Below, piece after piece: positions 35,441 through 47,482 of a stretch of 64,000 nt of DNA. The DNA is from Lichtheimia corymbifera B2541. Taxonomy: Eukaryota > Mucoromycota > Mucoromycetes > Mucorales > Lichtheimiaceae. Each line of letters begins with the position of its first letter. Positions within the stretch are counted from its first letter, which is position 1. Under the pieces are notes generated by a model. It was not told the origin of the DNA. It ran no database searches and saw only the letters and a program-made list of their open reading frames with translations. The DNA lies in contig JNEU01001003.1 in NCBI GenBank assembly GCA_000697475.1, positions 124,001 through 188,000 of the forward strand, given 5' to 3'. Both the position numbers and the translations under genes were made by a program.

Positions 35441-37083
35441 CTAATGTAAAGATCGGCTATACAAGTATCTCGAGGGTCTATCTTCTTGTCTTCTTCTTGC
35501 TTTGTATTCCCGGGACCATCGTTCTTTGACTCTAGGATGATTGTTCTGGTTGCTAGTAGTAGGCGGTGATCTTTGTTCTCGTCTTTGTTTCCATCGTCTA
35601 GGTTTCTTTGTGTTGTTGGTATTATCTCGCTGCGAATGGTAACCACCTTCCTCCTTATTATCAGATGATTCTCTCTTCCTCTTTTGTCCAAAGTTCTTGG
35701 CAGGGCGAGCGATGTTCAATTCAATGTCTCGTGCTGTGAGTATAATCCTATCATTCCGGTATTTGTCTTCTCGATTCCTTGCTCCAAATCGCCACGATGA
35801 TGCTACCAATGGGCCAATCAATGATGCTGCACTTTGACGTGTGTCCAATAATGTCCGTCGTATCCACTCAAGTACAGCTCGTATCCGATCCATGGTGGTG
35901 GTAGAACGTGCCACATTCACATCTAGCAATTCTTATTAATAACATGCTACCTACGTTGCTCATGATCAAGACTTACCTGGTTGATCAGGATCATGGATGA
36001 TAAGTTTATGCGGATGCTTCCATTCGGATATATCGGGCTACAAGGGATGAATATGAGCAACGAGTTTAAGGAAGGAGAAAGGCAATATAAAGTACCTTGG
36101 TAAAGAACTCTGTGTCATCAAATTGTAGACCTTTCTTGGTATAATCAAAGCTACCATAGAACTCCAGTATCCCCATCAACAACCGCCCTAGATAATCAGG
36201 CGCCTTGGGATCAATCGCACTGTCCTTAGCTTGATACTAATTGTCGATTGATCAATACCTTGATGATCCCGAATCCAAAATTCTCATTCCGAATATATAC
36301 CTTAATGTAGTGCACAATCATGCATACCAAAGAATATCCAGCTAATCCTGATGTTTTTGCAGATATAAGACAATAGTTGGGGTCGTCGGCAAGTTGAATG
36401 CGTAATAAGACGAATTTCATGAACAAATAGATGGGTTTGAGCGCTTTGTGTTCTTGCATCCATTGTAATGTGCGCGTGGAGCTGATCGTGTCGTTGGCTA
36501 CGGATATATCGGCGGAAACTTCATTGCGATAAGGTTGAACAACCATCTGTATCACGGGGATCTACAAAGTGCCATCCATAATTTAGCTACAAGCAGTATT
36601 TTGTGTACAATGATCAACTTGCCTTTGCAGGAATGAACATGACTTGACGATAAAAGCCTCGCCGTGATAACCTCCTGAAATCCTTGGTGAGTCGAAGCAT
36701 AAGTCGTTTTACTTGAGCTGGCTCAAGCTCGGTCTCCAATGCCACGCGCATATCAATGTCACTACCCAACCATGTGTCAGCCTCCAACCTTTAAATACCA
36801 CACACACACACATAACATACCTTGAGGGTAATAAAAGCCCAGTTTCATACGATCCGAATGCATGCACCTCACTCGAGTCAATCTCCCTTTCGATCACCTT
36901 CTTGATCTCATTAAAGGCATAGCTGCGATCTCGCTTTTCGGTGGCCGTTGGCGCCAAGTATTGCACAAAGTCAACCAGCTCTTCAGAAAGTCTACATTGC
37001 ACATTGTCAGCTCCAACTCCAAGGCACAGTCAACTCCTGGTTTCATGGACCTACTTTGTGTAGTTGAAATCGTCAGCGGGCAT
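35441..37083 (-). CDS. TRF4: Non-canonical poly(A) polymerase, Trf4/Cid14/TENT4 type
   Basis: Nuclear nucleotidyltransferase expected to oligoadenylate aberrant RNAs for the exosome (TRAMP). Exons 37083-37055, 36991-36821, 36761-36623, 36561-36301, 36236-36096, 36037-35977 and 35922-35441 give 427 residues. KLSEELVDFVQYLAPT opens the catalytic region. FGSYETGLLLPSSDID gives the GS signature and Asp68 and Asp70; Asp131 in SADISV is the third carboxylate. The central PAP-associated part has LKPIYLFMKFVLLR and SGLAGYSLVCMIVHYI, and DPDQPDVNVARST is the nucleotide-recognition region. The C-terminus is Arg/Lys-rich. The 29-nt first exon encodes only MPADDFNYT; homologues usually have a longer N-terminus, so a further 5' exon is possible. 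The third intron (36622-36562) is GC-AG. Confidence 0.9.
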
Positions 37084-37664
37084 CAGGTAAAGGGGAGAGC
37101 GAGAGAGGGGAGCCGGGTAGTCAAGCACTCAAATCTTCATGCGCGCAAAACGACTTTGTTGTCAGCCAATGGTCACACGTCCATAAATGAATCCATTGCT
37201 TTCATCCTTTGGCTTCAATGGATACGAATGTCTTTTCATGTATTAACAGCGCTCAAGGTGTTCATGTATGCAATTCAGGTAATATCTTAAAAATACAACC
37301 TGGTTGAGTGGTCAAAAGAACTCATTTTGGTGTATAGCACATACTGGATGATCTTGTGAGAGAGACCATTGATACCCAAGATCAGGTCGACACACAACAT
37401 AGTAGCAAACCCTTCCTCATCATCAACTTCCATTGTAATAAACTTGTATCATTGTTATCGCTTCGCTCGAAATGTGTCGATTTCTCACTCACTAGCTTAT
37501 TCCTGCCTTTGGGATAATGTATATTCATGATTCATTTAGGAAATATGTACAAAGCAATGATGTTATTGATGGGAGGAGGGGTAAATATAATAAGAGGTGG
37601 AGTGCATGTGTAGGGGGTATCTGTAATTGCTGTTCGCCGAAAAGAATAGGGATCAAAGGTCTTG
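37084..37664. other. Intergenic region TRF4-like/SSH4-like, with short minus-strand ORF
   Basis: About 580 bp upstream of the TRF4-like start. A minus-strand 48-codon frame (37433-37287) starts with an acidic MEVDDEEGF and then reads LCVDLILGINGLSHKIIQ; a 45-nt GT-AG segment inside it is also in frame. It could be a short protein, an upstream ORF or chance. I do not recognise it. Confidence 0.35.
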
Positions 37665-38895
37665 TTATGATTGTTCAGCTGTATTGGAAGCAGATGAAGA
37701 AGTTTGCTGACTTGAAGGTGATGTATAAGGTGGAGGCTCCATATTGATTGCGACATCATCACCATTATTACCACGCTGGTTGTCGTTATCACCATCATCC
37801 TCATCCTCATTGTTGTTGCTGCCATTACCGGTTGCCAAAAGAATCGTATCCCCTTCCAATCCATAGGCTGGTGGTGGCGCCAGTGTACCTTGAGAAGGAG
37901 CCAAACCCCACTTTTTCACATTCGCTTCAATAAATACAAATCCCATCTGACCCAAGTTGACGTGGATCTGGCATGGTCCGTTGGCACCAACGGTGGGGAA
38001 CAAGTTCCAGCGAAGGCCCGTGTATGCATCACCCAATCTGCGTCCATTGCGAGTAAAAAACACTGTGCCAGTGCGATGCTGATATCCAACACCAATCACA
38101 TCACCGTGCTGATAAGGAATCCCATATGGCTTGCCGTTGAATACTGAGCTAAAGTATTTGCATCCATTGTGTGAAAAATAGCCAACCGAGTATCGATTCC
38201 AGCCTAGAATAAAGGATGATGGTGATTAGTGTTTGGTGTCACACACGCATAAAAAGTATCTTGTTACCTGGCAACCGCCAACTTGGATAAGGTTTCGTAG
38301 CTACGCCAACAGAGACTGTGGTTGTGTCAGGCAGATCATACATCTTGGCCTATATGTAAAAAGTCAATATCTCTTGTGGATATATAGACCACATCACTCT
38401 TATTATTACATACCTCCCAATAATATACATCCTGGTTCCGTGGTAAAGGCAAGTTGGTTTGTACGCAAGATTCGCCATACATGAACTGAACTTCTGTACG
38501 ACCCGCCACAAAACAATTGGCATCGGGTTCCCACTCGAATTCAAATGCAGAAACGCCTTTCTCTTGGATGGAGATAAGTTGTGGGGGTGTAAGATCCGTT
38601 GGAATACTATCAGGTGGATGCCTCTCTTGAAAGACTATACAGGTCTCATATAAGTATCCAATATATGCATTCCTTCTTCATATGACTTACCCTTGGCACG
38701 TTCATAGCTTAGTCTTGCATCCTCAGGCAGCGTCGCTACTTCGTCTTCAGGTTCAATGAGCCATTCGTCAAAGTCGGCATTGCCAACGTTTTCGGATAAC
38801 GCAATAGGCGATCGAGTAAAGCACAAGAGAAGTACAATCACCAGGAAGAACACAATGACACCGGTAAGAAATATCCAGCCATAGGTGCCTAACAT
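37665..38895 (-). CDS. SPRY-domain membrane adaptor of Rsp5, Ssh4/Ear1-like
   Basis: Ssh4 and Ear1 bring the ubiquitin ligase Rsp5 to endosomal and vacuolar membrane cargo. Exons 38895-38691, 38634-38414, 38349-38268 and 38203-37665 give 348 residues. Residues 6-28 are one membrane segment (WIFLTGVIVFFLVIVLLLCF). A short linker leads to a SPRY domain (about 85-275): QDVYYWEAKMYDLPDTTTVS, GWNRYSVGYFSHNGCKYF, GDVIGVGYQHRTGTVFFTRN. The tail has two PY motifs, PPAY and PPPY, the Rsp5 WW-domain ligands. That domain order matches Ssh4/Ear1. An in-frame ATG at 39135 would add 80 basic, low-complexity residues; I prefer 38895, next to the membrane segment. All introns are GT-AG. Confidence 0.9.
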
Positions 38896-39588
38896 TGCTT
38901 CATATGTGGTGTGTGCGTATGTATATGGTGTGACGATTGGGATACGTGTAAAAAGAAGAAAAGAGAGAAAGAGAAAGAACAAGGTCGTTCCCTTTTCCGG
39001 TGTTGAATAACCCCTTCCTTTCCAGTCAGCTGACACACAGGATACGGTTTCACTGCATCGTTGTTCCTCACTCACATCCTTCCCTCTTTCTCTTCCCTTT
39101 TGTCTCTTAACTCCTTCCTTCTTCCTCTCAAACATAGCAATTGATGATTGATGTCTTTCTGTCTTATGTGTCGCAGCTTTTATTATCTTAATACTCCTGC
39201 TTAATAGTCACTGCTCGTTCATGCGATAAAATCATATTCAGTTAGCTATTCAACTTGTTATAAGCGTGAATAATTGGGTGCTGCAATAGGGCTACTAAGA
39301 AGAATGGGTGGGTACACAAAATGAGGAGAGCCATTGATGTCATACCATCCAATGATGTAATCCTTTGGCACTGTAAAGGAAACTCTTTCTATCGGAGACA
39401 AAGAGAGCCATGAACGCTACTTTTGGCTCATTGTAATGCACCGCATTGTTTTGTGGGGTTAGTGCTAAGCTGTTGCATGGGATCAACACCTTTTAGCAAG
39501 CATGGATTGATTGTTTAATAGCTATCATCTTTATTCTCAATAGTGGTGGTAATAAGTATAAGTAAAATTTTTATGGATCGTTGCTGTA
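38896..39588. other. Intergenic region SSH4-like/ERG7
   Basis: About 690 bp with the SSH4-like promoter and the ERG7 3' end. The upstream in-frame extension of the SSH4-like ORF falls here (38896-39135). No other feature seen. Confidence 0.55.
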
Positions 39589-42268
39589 TTAAGCTCTGAG
39601 CACCTTGTCACCATATGTTCGAGCATACTTGCCAAGGGCCCAAATGGTAAAGGCAAACTTGTAGTTGGGATAAGAAATCATACCTTATAACAAGCAATAG
39701 CCCTATTAGTCATTGATCCGGTCATACCATTTGTTCTTTCACTTACAGTTGTGGTTAAAGACACCTTCAATATTCTCTTGAAGCCATTCACCGGTCTCTT
39801 GTTGACGTTGCATGATAAGCTCAATGCCACGACGAATAGGTTCTTCATGTGGATACTTGGCTTCCATCAATGCCATCACGGCCCAAGCAGTGTTGCACAA
39901 CTGAGATCTCTCGTTTTGGGTATACACCTTGTCCTCGCATGATCGATAAGTCTCGCCCCATCCACCATCAGCTTGTTGCTTGGAAATCAAAAAGTCGCAT
40001 CCCTTGCGCGCATGTTCACTGCATAAAACATATATCAGCATAAAAGATGGGGGCCATTATATATATCCCAACTTGCCTGTTTTCATAGTATTCTTGAACA
40101 CTGGCCAGACTTTGGAGAGCGAACATGGCTGCGTAGGTGAAACAAATCGCCCAACATCCATACCAGGATCCATCCTCACGCTGAACTTTTTTGACGTACT
40201 CGGTACATTCCTTTGCAGTTTGCAAAACCTCATCTCTGCGATAATCAGGATCCACTTTTTGGAAAGCCACCAGACCCATAAGCACAGCGGTGGTGCACTC
40301 AGGATAGCTGTATTCTGTCATAATGTTGCCAAACACTTCTGCAGGATTGAGCTGCTCAAGCCAGTGGGGTCCACGGATGGTCTCATAGGTTGCAAAGCCG
40401 TCATTCTTGTTACGCATGGACAAGAGTACATCCACGGCATCACGTAACCGCTCCACGCTCACCAATTGGGGCATACCAGGGATTTTCTGCAATGTCAATA
40501 CGCCCTTGATGCCTTCAGCTGTGCAATCAGAAACAGTGTAGCCTTGATCACGTGTACTGAATGGCCATGCACCCTTGGAAGTTTGACGATAGCAGCGCTC
40601 ATAGTTGGGTACGTTACGACGAATCTACCCAATTCATATGCATTAATACCAGAGAAAAAATAGGTATATTGATAGATCTATTTACCTGAGTGATATCCAT
40701 AAACTCCAATGCTTTAACCATGTGATCCCTGTAAAGCTCCACATCCGCCAATTGTGCTTCGGCAAGTGCTTGGATGATAAAGCTACAATCCCAGAGCTGA
40801 CTGCCATTGGTGCCGTTCATCATCATTCCCTCAGGTCCCATCCACATGAAATCTTGGTTACGTTTGACGTGTTCCCGGAATTCGCGTGAATCCTTGCCAT
40901 AGTGATCATACACCACCAACCAATTCATGACCTTGTTGACAGGGCCAATGTCCAAGAAAAAGGTATTCTCATCCTCCATCTGAATCTGCTTGACCGTTTC
41001 CTTGAGGGCCATACTACGGAGCCAGTTGAGTTTGGATGGCACCAATTCATAATATGTCAAGGCCTCTGTATCAAACGAAGATCAGTTTCAAATATATCCC
41101 TTGCGTAGAGAGTGTCATACCATTCAGGACATCCATCAATTTGGAATGGGGTGAATATAAATCAGCTGGGCAGATATTGTTGCGTTGCTTATTCCAATCG
41201 ATTTGATCGTAGGGTTGAGTGTACAATTCTTCGCGCAAAGATTGGGTGAATTCGGTGAGAGGTGCTGTAAGACGTTTGGCATAAACGTAACCCATGGGCA
41301 AGTACACCATACGAGTATGTACCCACCAGTTGCCAGGATTGAATGGCGTCCACTTTGGCATACACCTAAGGCACATCCATCAATGTCAGCTCAGAGTAGA
41401 ATAGAATCACGTGCTAATTCAAAAAAACACGCACCATAATTCAGGTGGCACAGGGTTCATTCCTTCCCATTCATATACACCGAGGGCAGCAAGATAAAAC
41501 TTTCCCCATGCTGGAGCACCGGTAGCACCGCCTACAATACATAAGCTTGAATAAGCAATGCCTTGGTTCAATGATAGCATGATGATCCTTACCCAATTTA
41601 TGCAACGTGTTTCTAGCCTTGACCATGGCAGGATGATCAGCACCAAGACCAAGGATACGCAAAGTGACATAATTCAATGCCGTGCCAAATACAGTCGAAA
41701 TGCCTTCAATATGGATACCCCATCCACCATCCTCTGCATTCGCGCGATTCAACAAGTAACGGATAAGCTCAAGGCGCATTGGTTCAGGTACAGGTGTTTG
41801 TGTGATATAATGCACAATGATCAAGCCAGGGATCAGGAACCTAGCAACGGATACCGTGTCAACCACACATATAATTGATATATATATATGTAACCTTACA
41901 TTGGACCGCCGTATTCACCACCCCAATGACCATCCTCGGTTTGAAGTTGACGATAAAACTCGAATCCATTACGTGCTGCTTCAAGAGGCGTTTTGGCTCG
42001 TGGTAACGTAGGTGCATTCTATATCCAAATAAGTTGTTAAACATGTGTAAACGCATTCAATGAGGTTGGCAAGGTAAATTACTGTTGGAAGACCGAGATG
42101 GTACTTGTCCCAAAATGTCTGTGGCCATTCACGACATTCTTCGTCAGTCTCAAGGTAATGCCATGTCTGTGCGCCTTCTTCTACGCGCAGACGCCAACGT
42201 GACAGATCGGTGAATGCTGGCGTTTCGGTGAGGTTGAGTTTGGCCGAGTGGAAGGTTTCCGGTTGCAT
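39589..42268 (-). CDS. ERG7: Lanosterol synthase (oxidosqualene cyclase)
   Basis: Cyclises 2,3-oxidosqualene to lanosterol, the first sterol of ergosterol synthesis; ER and lipid droplet enzyme. Exons 42268-42083, 42018-41900, 41840-41593, 41531-41435, 41365-41121, 41065-40686, 40624-40077, 40018-39747 and 39683-39589 give 729 residues, the normal family length. The catalytic acid is Asp458 in SDCTAEG. QW motifs include [41 protein letters not shown] and [10 protein letters not shown]. The substrate-channel region [20 protein letters not shown] is conserved. The intron 40076-40019 is GC-AG (AG|GCAAGT) and is needed to join YEN to [11 protein letters not shown]. The start [11 protein letters not shown] is preferred over an upstream in-frame ATG that adds only Phe-rich residues. 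Confidence 0.96.
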
Positions 42269-44400
42269 AGTGAAGAAGAAGAAAAGAAACACGAAACACA
42301 CACAGGAGAAAGAAGAGGGGTTAGGAATCTGGATGCGGACCTCTATACAGCTCTCTGTCGCCCCATAAAGTTACGCTGCATATTACTGGTGTCACATGTG
42401 AATCCAAGAAGCAATAAAGATTCTTTTTGAAAGGAGATCTATAAATCAAAAAGCAGTAGATGATGCTCATTTATCCCATGCCAATGTTGCAGTGATATAC
42501 TTTTAATGCGTGAAGACATGAGTAAACGATAATACATGATTGATGGGTGAAATGCATAACGATATCCAAAGCAGACATCGGCGCTGATTTACCCGACCAA
42601 ATGACATCAAAGCTTTGTTTGCTCTGCACTACACGATCTGCCATTTTATCTGCATCATCTTCCGGACATGCCAAGACCTTCATTGTAATGCTATATTAGG
42701 AATGCTATTCGTCTTGCGTTGAATTCCCGGTACACGGGTAACCAATGTCGCTCGTTATTCAAACTTGTTTCCTTGACAACCACTACTGCTGCATCGATCA
42801 AGCTTTTGATGTGGCCCCTGGCAACAGGCTTGACAGCTGCATAAAAGATAACCAATATCGTGCGAACGTCTACGCAAATCATTGAGGATCGAGGTTCCGT
42901 GACTTACATGCATCTTAGATAAAAGGGTTGCATAAAGCCACATTAAGACTTCGTGGTACTCAAACCATCGGATAGGTCTTGATGGCCATGCACACACTAA
43001 AAACCCGTGTTACAGTGCTCAAGCCTCGTACCTAGAATATCACGTGAAGGTGGCTAAAGACCAAGATGCCATAAATGGCGTACCCAAATAGATTGTTGGT
43101 CTATTGCTGGAGGATAAAGGATGGCCTATAGCAATTATTATCACCAACACATTTATTATAATACTACTGGTATCTTGTGCAATCATTAACAGCTACTACA
43201 TTGTTGAACATGCTTGTTCAACCGGTAAAGCTTAGCCGGTATGCCCTGATCATGCCGATGGGAGCTTTGCCGCTGTTCTATCCAGATATTCGGGTCTTGT
43301 CCGTTTCAACCATCTTTTAGTTGTGGGAAGATGATTACTTTGCATTTATTTCACAGCACAATGAACGTGGTATGGAATATAGACCATAGATTGATATCCA
43401 GCTTATTACTCATGTCACTTGATTTGAAATAGCCAGTGTACATGTGGTATGTGTTTTGTTTGTTACCAGCCAAATTTGGATGAGTTTGCCCATTCCTTTT
43501 TCTTTTGCACCACCATGTGGATGGGTTGTATTCTGAAACGATTATAGCATTGCTCCGCTTGAACACAATCATTCCCTCCCCCCTTGTCTTTTAGGATACC
43601 ATCCTGCTGCGTATGTTGTCACTCTACTAAATAAACTTCGGCACGGTATCAAAGCGCATGCAGGGGAAGAAGAAATGGGAGAGAGGGTGTTGTACTATGC
43701 ATTGATCCCCATTATGGGACTATAGTAATGGGTTCGCTGCACCATCATCAAAAACGATGATGACGGGTAAATTATACCACACGACATCGGATGATGGTGC
43801 CATAAGGCCCGCGACATCATATATCGCCATTAGGACATGGTACACAATTCGCACATATATTGATATTTGAAAGCAAGGGGAACTCGTAGTAATGCCATGA
43901 TGAGTAGTAGTAGTAGCTTGGTGCCAACAAGAATAGAAAGAAATGATGATGATACAGGGCACATGTGGCTCAAGAGGAATATACAAAGATGGCAACATAT
44001 AGAATCATAGGAAGGATATGATGATCTAGACAGGTACAAATAGACTTTTATGATCGAAGATTGATAGTGAATGGGGATAATAACTTAGGACAGCAGCAAT
44101 AACAACAATGTCCCTATCTAGCGCCGCTTTGGGTACTGGTCTCTTTTTCTTTTTTCCCCTTTGGCCCAACCCCTCCTTTCCTTTTATTTCTTTTCTGTAT
44201 AACTTTGCCACAACCTATCTCTTTGCACCTTGTACCGTCAGTGAACAGAGCAGCAGCAGCAACTATCGCCTCAACGCACACAGCAATTCCTCCCGCGTTC
44301 TCACGCTAGCTTCACCTTTACCCAACTTCCTGACGTGTATACAGCCGTTCTCTCTCTTTTTTTCCCATCTCGATCCGATTAAACACACCACCACAACTGC
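42269..44400. other. Gene-poor region ERG7/zinc-cluster gene
   Basis: About 2.1 kb between divergent genes. On the minus strand three overlapping open stretches in different frames (42471-42997) have protein-like composition but no intact gene. The last 300 bp before 44401 are CT-rich leader. No RNA gene or element ends are visible. Confidence 0.5.
42471..42997 (-). pseudogene. Possible degraded coding relic
   Basis: Adjacent minus-strand frames (42997-42755, 42882-42691 and 42683-42471) read in protein-like fashion, for example WFEYHEVLMWLYATLL and then FDVIWSGKSAPMSALDI, but are interrupted by frame changes and stops. I do not recognise a family. It may be an old gene fragment, or chance. 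Confidence 0.2.
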
Positions 44401-47255
44401 ATGGCTGATGCATCAGACCCCCAACCTAACGACACCAACGACAATCAGCCCAAAAACAACTCGAATAACCTGGGGGCTGCATGCTTTCGGTGCAGAGGTT
44501 TTAGGCATGTATATTCTTTGTTCTTTCTCATTCCACTCCTCTTTTTAACATTCATTATAGACATGCGTGCGACCGTCAAAAGCCAGCCTGTTCTCGGTGT
44601 AAACGACGAGGCATTACATGCACATATCCCGAAGCTGCCCCAACGTTGAAGAAGCTTCAAAAGGCGACAGAGACTCTTGGCGATCGTATACGCAAGTTTG
44701 GTGATCGATTAAAGTCGACTGAGGCTGGAATGCCCAAAGAATTTAGAGCCATTTCATTACAACGACTTGCCCAGCAACAACAACCGACAGCAACAACAAC
44801 ATCACCACCCACCCCAGATACAGCATCCGATACATTATCCATGGCATCATCAGAAGCAACATGCGAAAGTAGCAGCAAACAACAACCGCATCGATTAGCA
44901 TCCACCAGCAACTTTTCTGTTTATCCATGCGGCAAATGTTTCAAGGATCTACAGCAGTGCGACTTGACACTTCCGAAATGTAGTCGTTGCGAGGCCAATA
45001 ATTTCGAATGTGTCTATGGCAAAACAGAGCCCAAGGCAAACCATGTGTCCCAAGTATTGACGACGATGAACAAGGTTATGGATCAATGGCAGGAATCAAT
45101 CGATCGTATGGCTCGTGACTTTGCGCAAAAGACAAGAGACTTTTCTCAACGCACCAACAATGCATTTCGAATGAAACCATTGCAGCCATTCGCATGGAAG
45201 ATCACATCCACAGGTCGAGGATTATCAGTGGAAAGCAACGTCAACTCGTACAATGACCTTTCGAAGCTAGTGGATCAATTCAAAAAAAGTATGCATATTG
45301 GACCACCGGTGGATGATGGTGATCGAGACAATGATGATGGAACAGCAGTGGGTGGTGAATTGCCTGGATCTATGAGAACAGCAGCAACCGATGAACGGCA
45401 GAGGATAGCACAATCAGTGGAACTAGATGATACCAGCTCAGTACATACATCCTCGGGCTTTTCGTTTGCAGTGTGGAACTCTTGGTCACATCCCATGCAC
45501 GCAGTACCTCAGGATTACCCTATCGACATCACCGATGAGTTGACAGATAACCTAGTCGAGTTGTATTGTCGATCACCATGCTGTTCAGCCATTCGACTAC
45601 CGATCATTGATACAACTGAATTCATGAGACGTTATCACGATCCAGATAATCGCCCTTCCCAAGTACTGATCTATGCCATGTGCTCCATGTCAGCGCGTAA
45701 CGCATTTCAATTGCACATGTGGAGTAAGCGACCAGCACACGAATCACCACAATACAACATGGGCAAAGCATTATCGATTGCCTATTGTCTCAAAGGACGT
45801 GAAATGTTATCCGAATGCTTCGATGAACCATCGCTCGACAATTGCAAAGCAGCCATTCTACTTTCCTATTGCAGCTATCAGAACGGCTATTCCGGTGTGA
45901 TTTATATTTACGAGTGGATTGCATACAACATGGCACGAGAGCTTGGATTGTACGATAGTGGGCGCGAGTTTACTGAGGCTGAGAGCAAACTTGTATGGTG
46001 CTTGTATTATTTCAATACGTGGTATCGTGTCTTACAAGGTGGATCGAGCGCATCCGTGGAATCAAGTCAATTTTATCCATGCTGTCCGTTACCAGAACCA
46101 CCGACCAAGCCAGTTATGAGTGCAATGAAAGAAGAAGAATCACCGATCAAGTCAGATATGAGTGCAATGAAAGAAGAGGGGGTGGAAGAGGATGAAGCGA
46201 CTCGTCAAGAATTAGTGGATTATTACGTGTGGAGCACATGGTATTACCTTATCCGATTGCAGATCCTTCGACACGACGTCATGTCTCGATTAGTGGCTAT
46301 CCAGACGACACCCGGCAAAGCAGATCCCAACATATCGCTTGAATTACTTGCATTACAAGATCGTCTTCAAGAATTTTACAGCAGTTTACCTGATGAATGG
46401 CGTAGTCCGGATATTGCAGCCATGGCAGCAGCAGCCAAAAATGGAAGTAGTAGCAACAGCCAGTGTTCAGGATCACCATGTGCAGCAGCAACAGCCATGG
46501 ATGGATTATCACCATCATCAGCAGGATCATCTGATCGACATTATCATATCGACATTGCAAGCTTTGCAAGGTTTTGTATTTTGCATGTCCACATTTATTA
46601 CAACATCAACAAAATCCTATTGTATCAAGCATTCTTTCCATCTGAGCACTTTCCAACCGTACCATTCTCGATTCAATGCTTATATACATGCGTGGATGCA
46701 GCATCGACTATCACACAAACGCTTGAATACATGTCACAACAACACGACGAATGCAACGTACCATTGATTGGATTCTTATTCGCCAACATTGTCTATATCA
46801 AACTACTCAATTACCACGAGCATGAACGATGGTCTGATTTTGCGCGTCAATGCTTACAACTCTCGGTGGACATTTCCAAAGCATCGGTCACCTACATGTA
46901 TGATTTTGAGCGTGCAAAGACACTTGTGAGTGTTATGGAGCAAGATGTACGTGCATTATGTGGTCCTTCACCGCCATCACCTTTCAATAACATTCCCATG
47001 TGGCCGCATTATTACCCACCTCCACACATGCAACGGACCAACAGCGTTGATTCTTCATCAGATGGATGGTCACTGCGATCTCACAGCTCAATGCCTTCTC
47101 CACCTTATCTTCCAGTCACTTCTTCCTCCTCTTCATCCGCCACTGCAGCAGCAGCAGCCGCCCATCATCATCCTCATCATTCTCACCAATACAGTAAGCA
47201 AACAACAAGCATCACTGGTGTTCCTTCTCGTTACTACGAAATGATGCAACCATAG
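44401..47255 (+). CDS. Fungal transcription factor with two Zn2Cys6 clusters and an MHR domain
   Basis: Exons 44401-44504 and 44561-47255 give 932 residues. The first binuclear cluster is Cys28-31-38-45-48-55 (CxxC-x6-C-x6-C-xx-C-x6-C), split by the intron. A second cluster of the same spacing lies at Cys158-161-168-175-178-185 (CGKCFKDLQQC, KCSRCEANNFEC). The second is poorer in Lys/Arg between its first cysteines, so DNA contact may differ. The fungal-specific middle homology region spans about 300-720 (LPIIDTTEFMRRYHD, RELGLYDSGREF, WCLYYFNTW). The tail is Ser/Ala/His-rich. A 15-residue near-duplicate (PTKPVMSAMKEE and PIKSDMSAMKEE) lies mid-protein. The intron is GC-AG (AG|GCATGT); only this donor preserves the first cluster. 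Targets unknown. Confidence 0.9.
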
Positions 47256-47482
47256 CATACTTCATTTGCCCATCTTTGTTTTTCCCTTTTTCTCTCTCTT
47301 TTTGTTCTTCCCATGATACCTATTACTTGTTTCTCTTTTCTTGTGTAATTTGGCTTTCCTATACATCTGTAAACATCCTCTTCATCACCATTAATATAAA
47401 AAGATGCCAAGCAATATTATTTCATATGGTAGTGGAATGCAAAGATATATATATACGTGTGTGTGTGTGTGTCAGTGTTTGC

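Noticed and set aside
36781..36820. CA/GT dinucleotide tract as a possible regulatory element
   Set aside because: It lies inside a TRF4-like intron and is explained as ordinary intron microsatellite.
38896..39135. 80-residue N-terminal extension of the SSH4-like protein
   Set aside because: Basic low-complexity leader; possible, but the ATG at 38895 next to the membrane segment is the simpler start.
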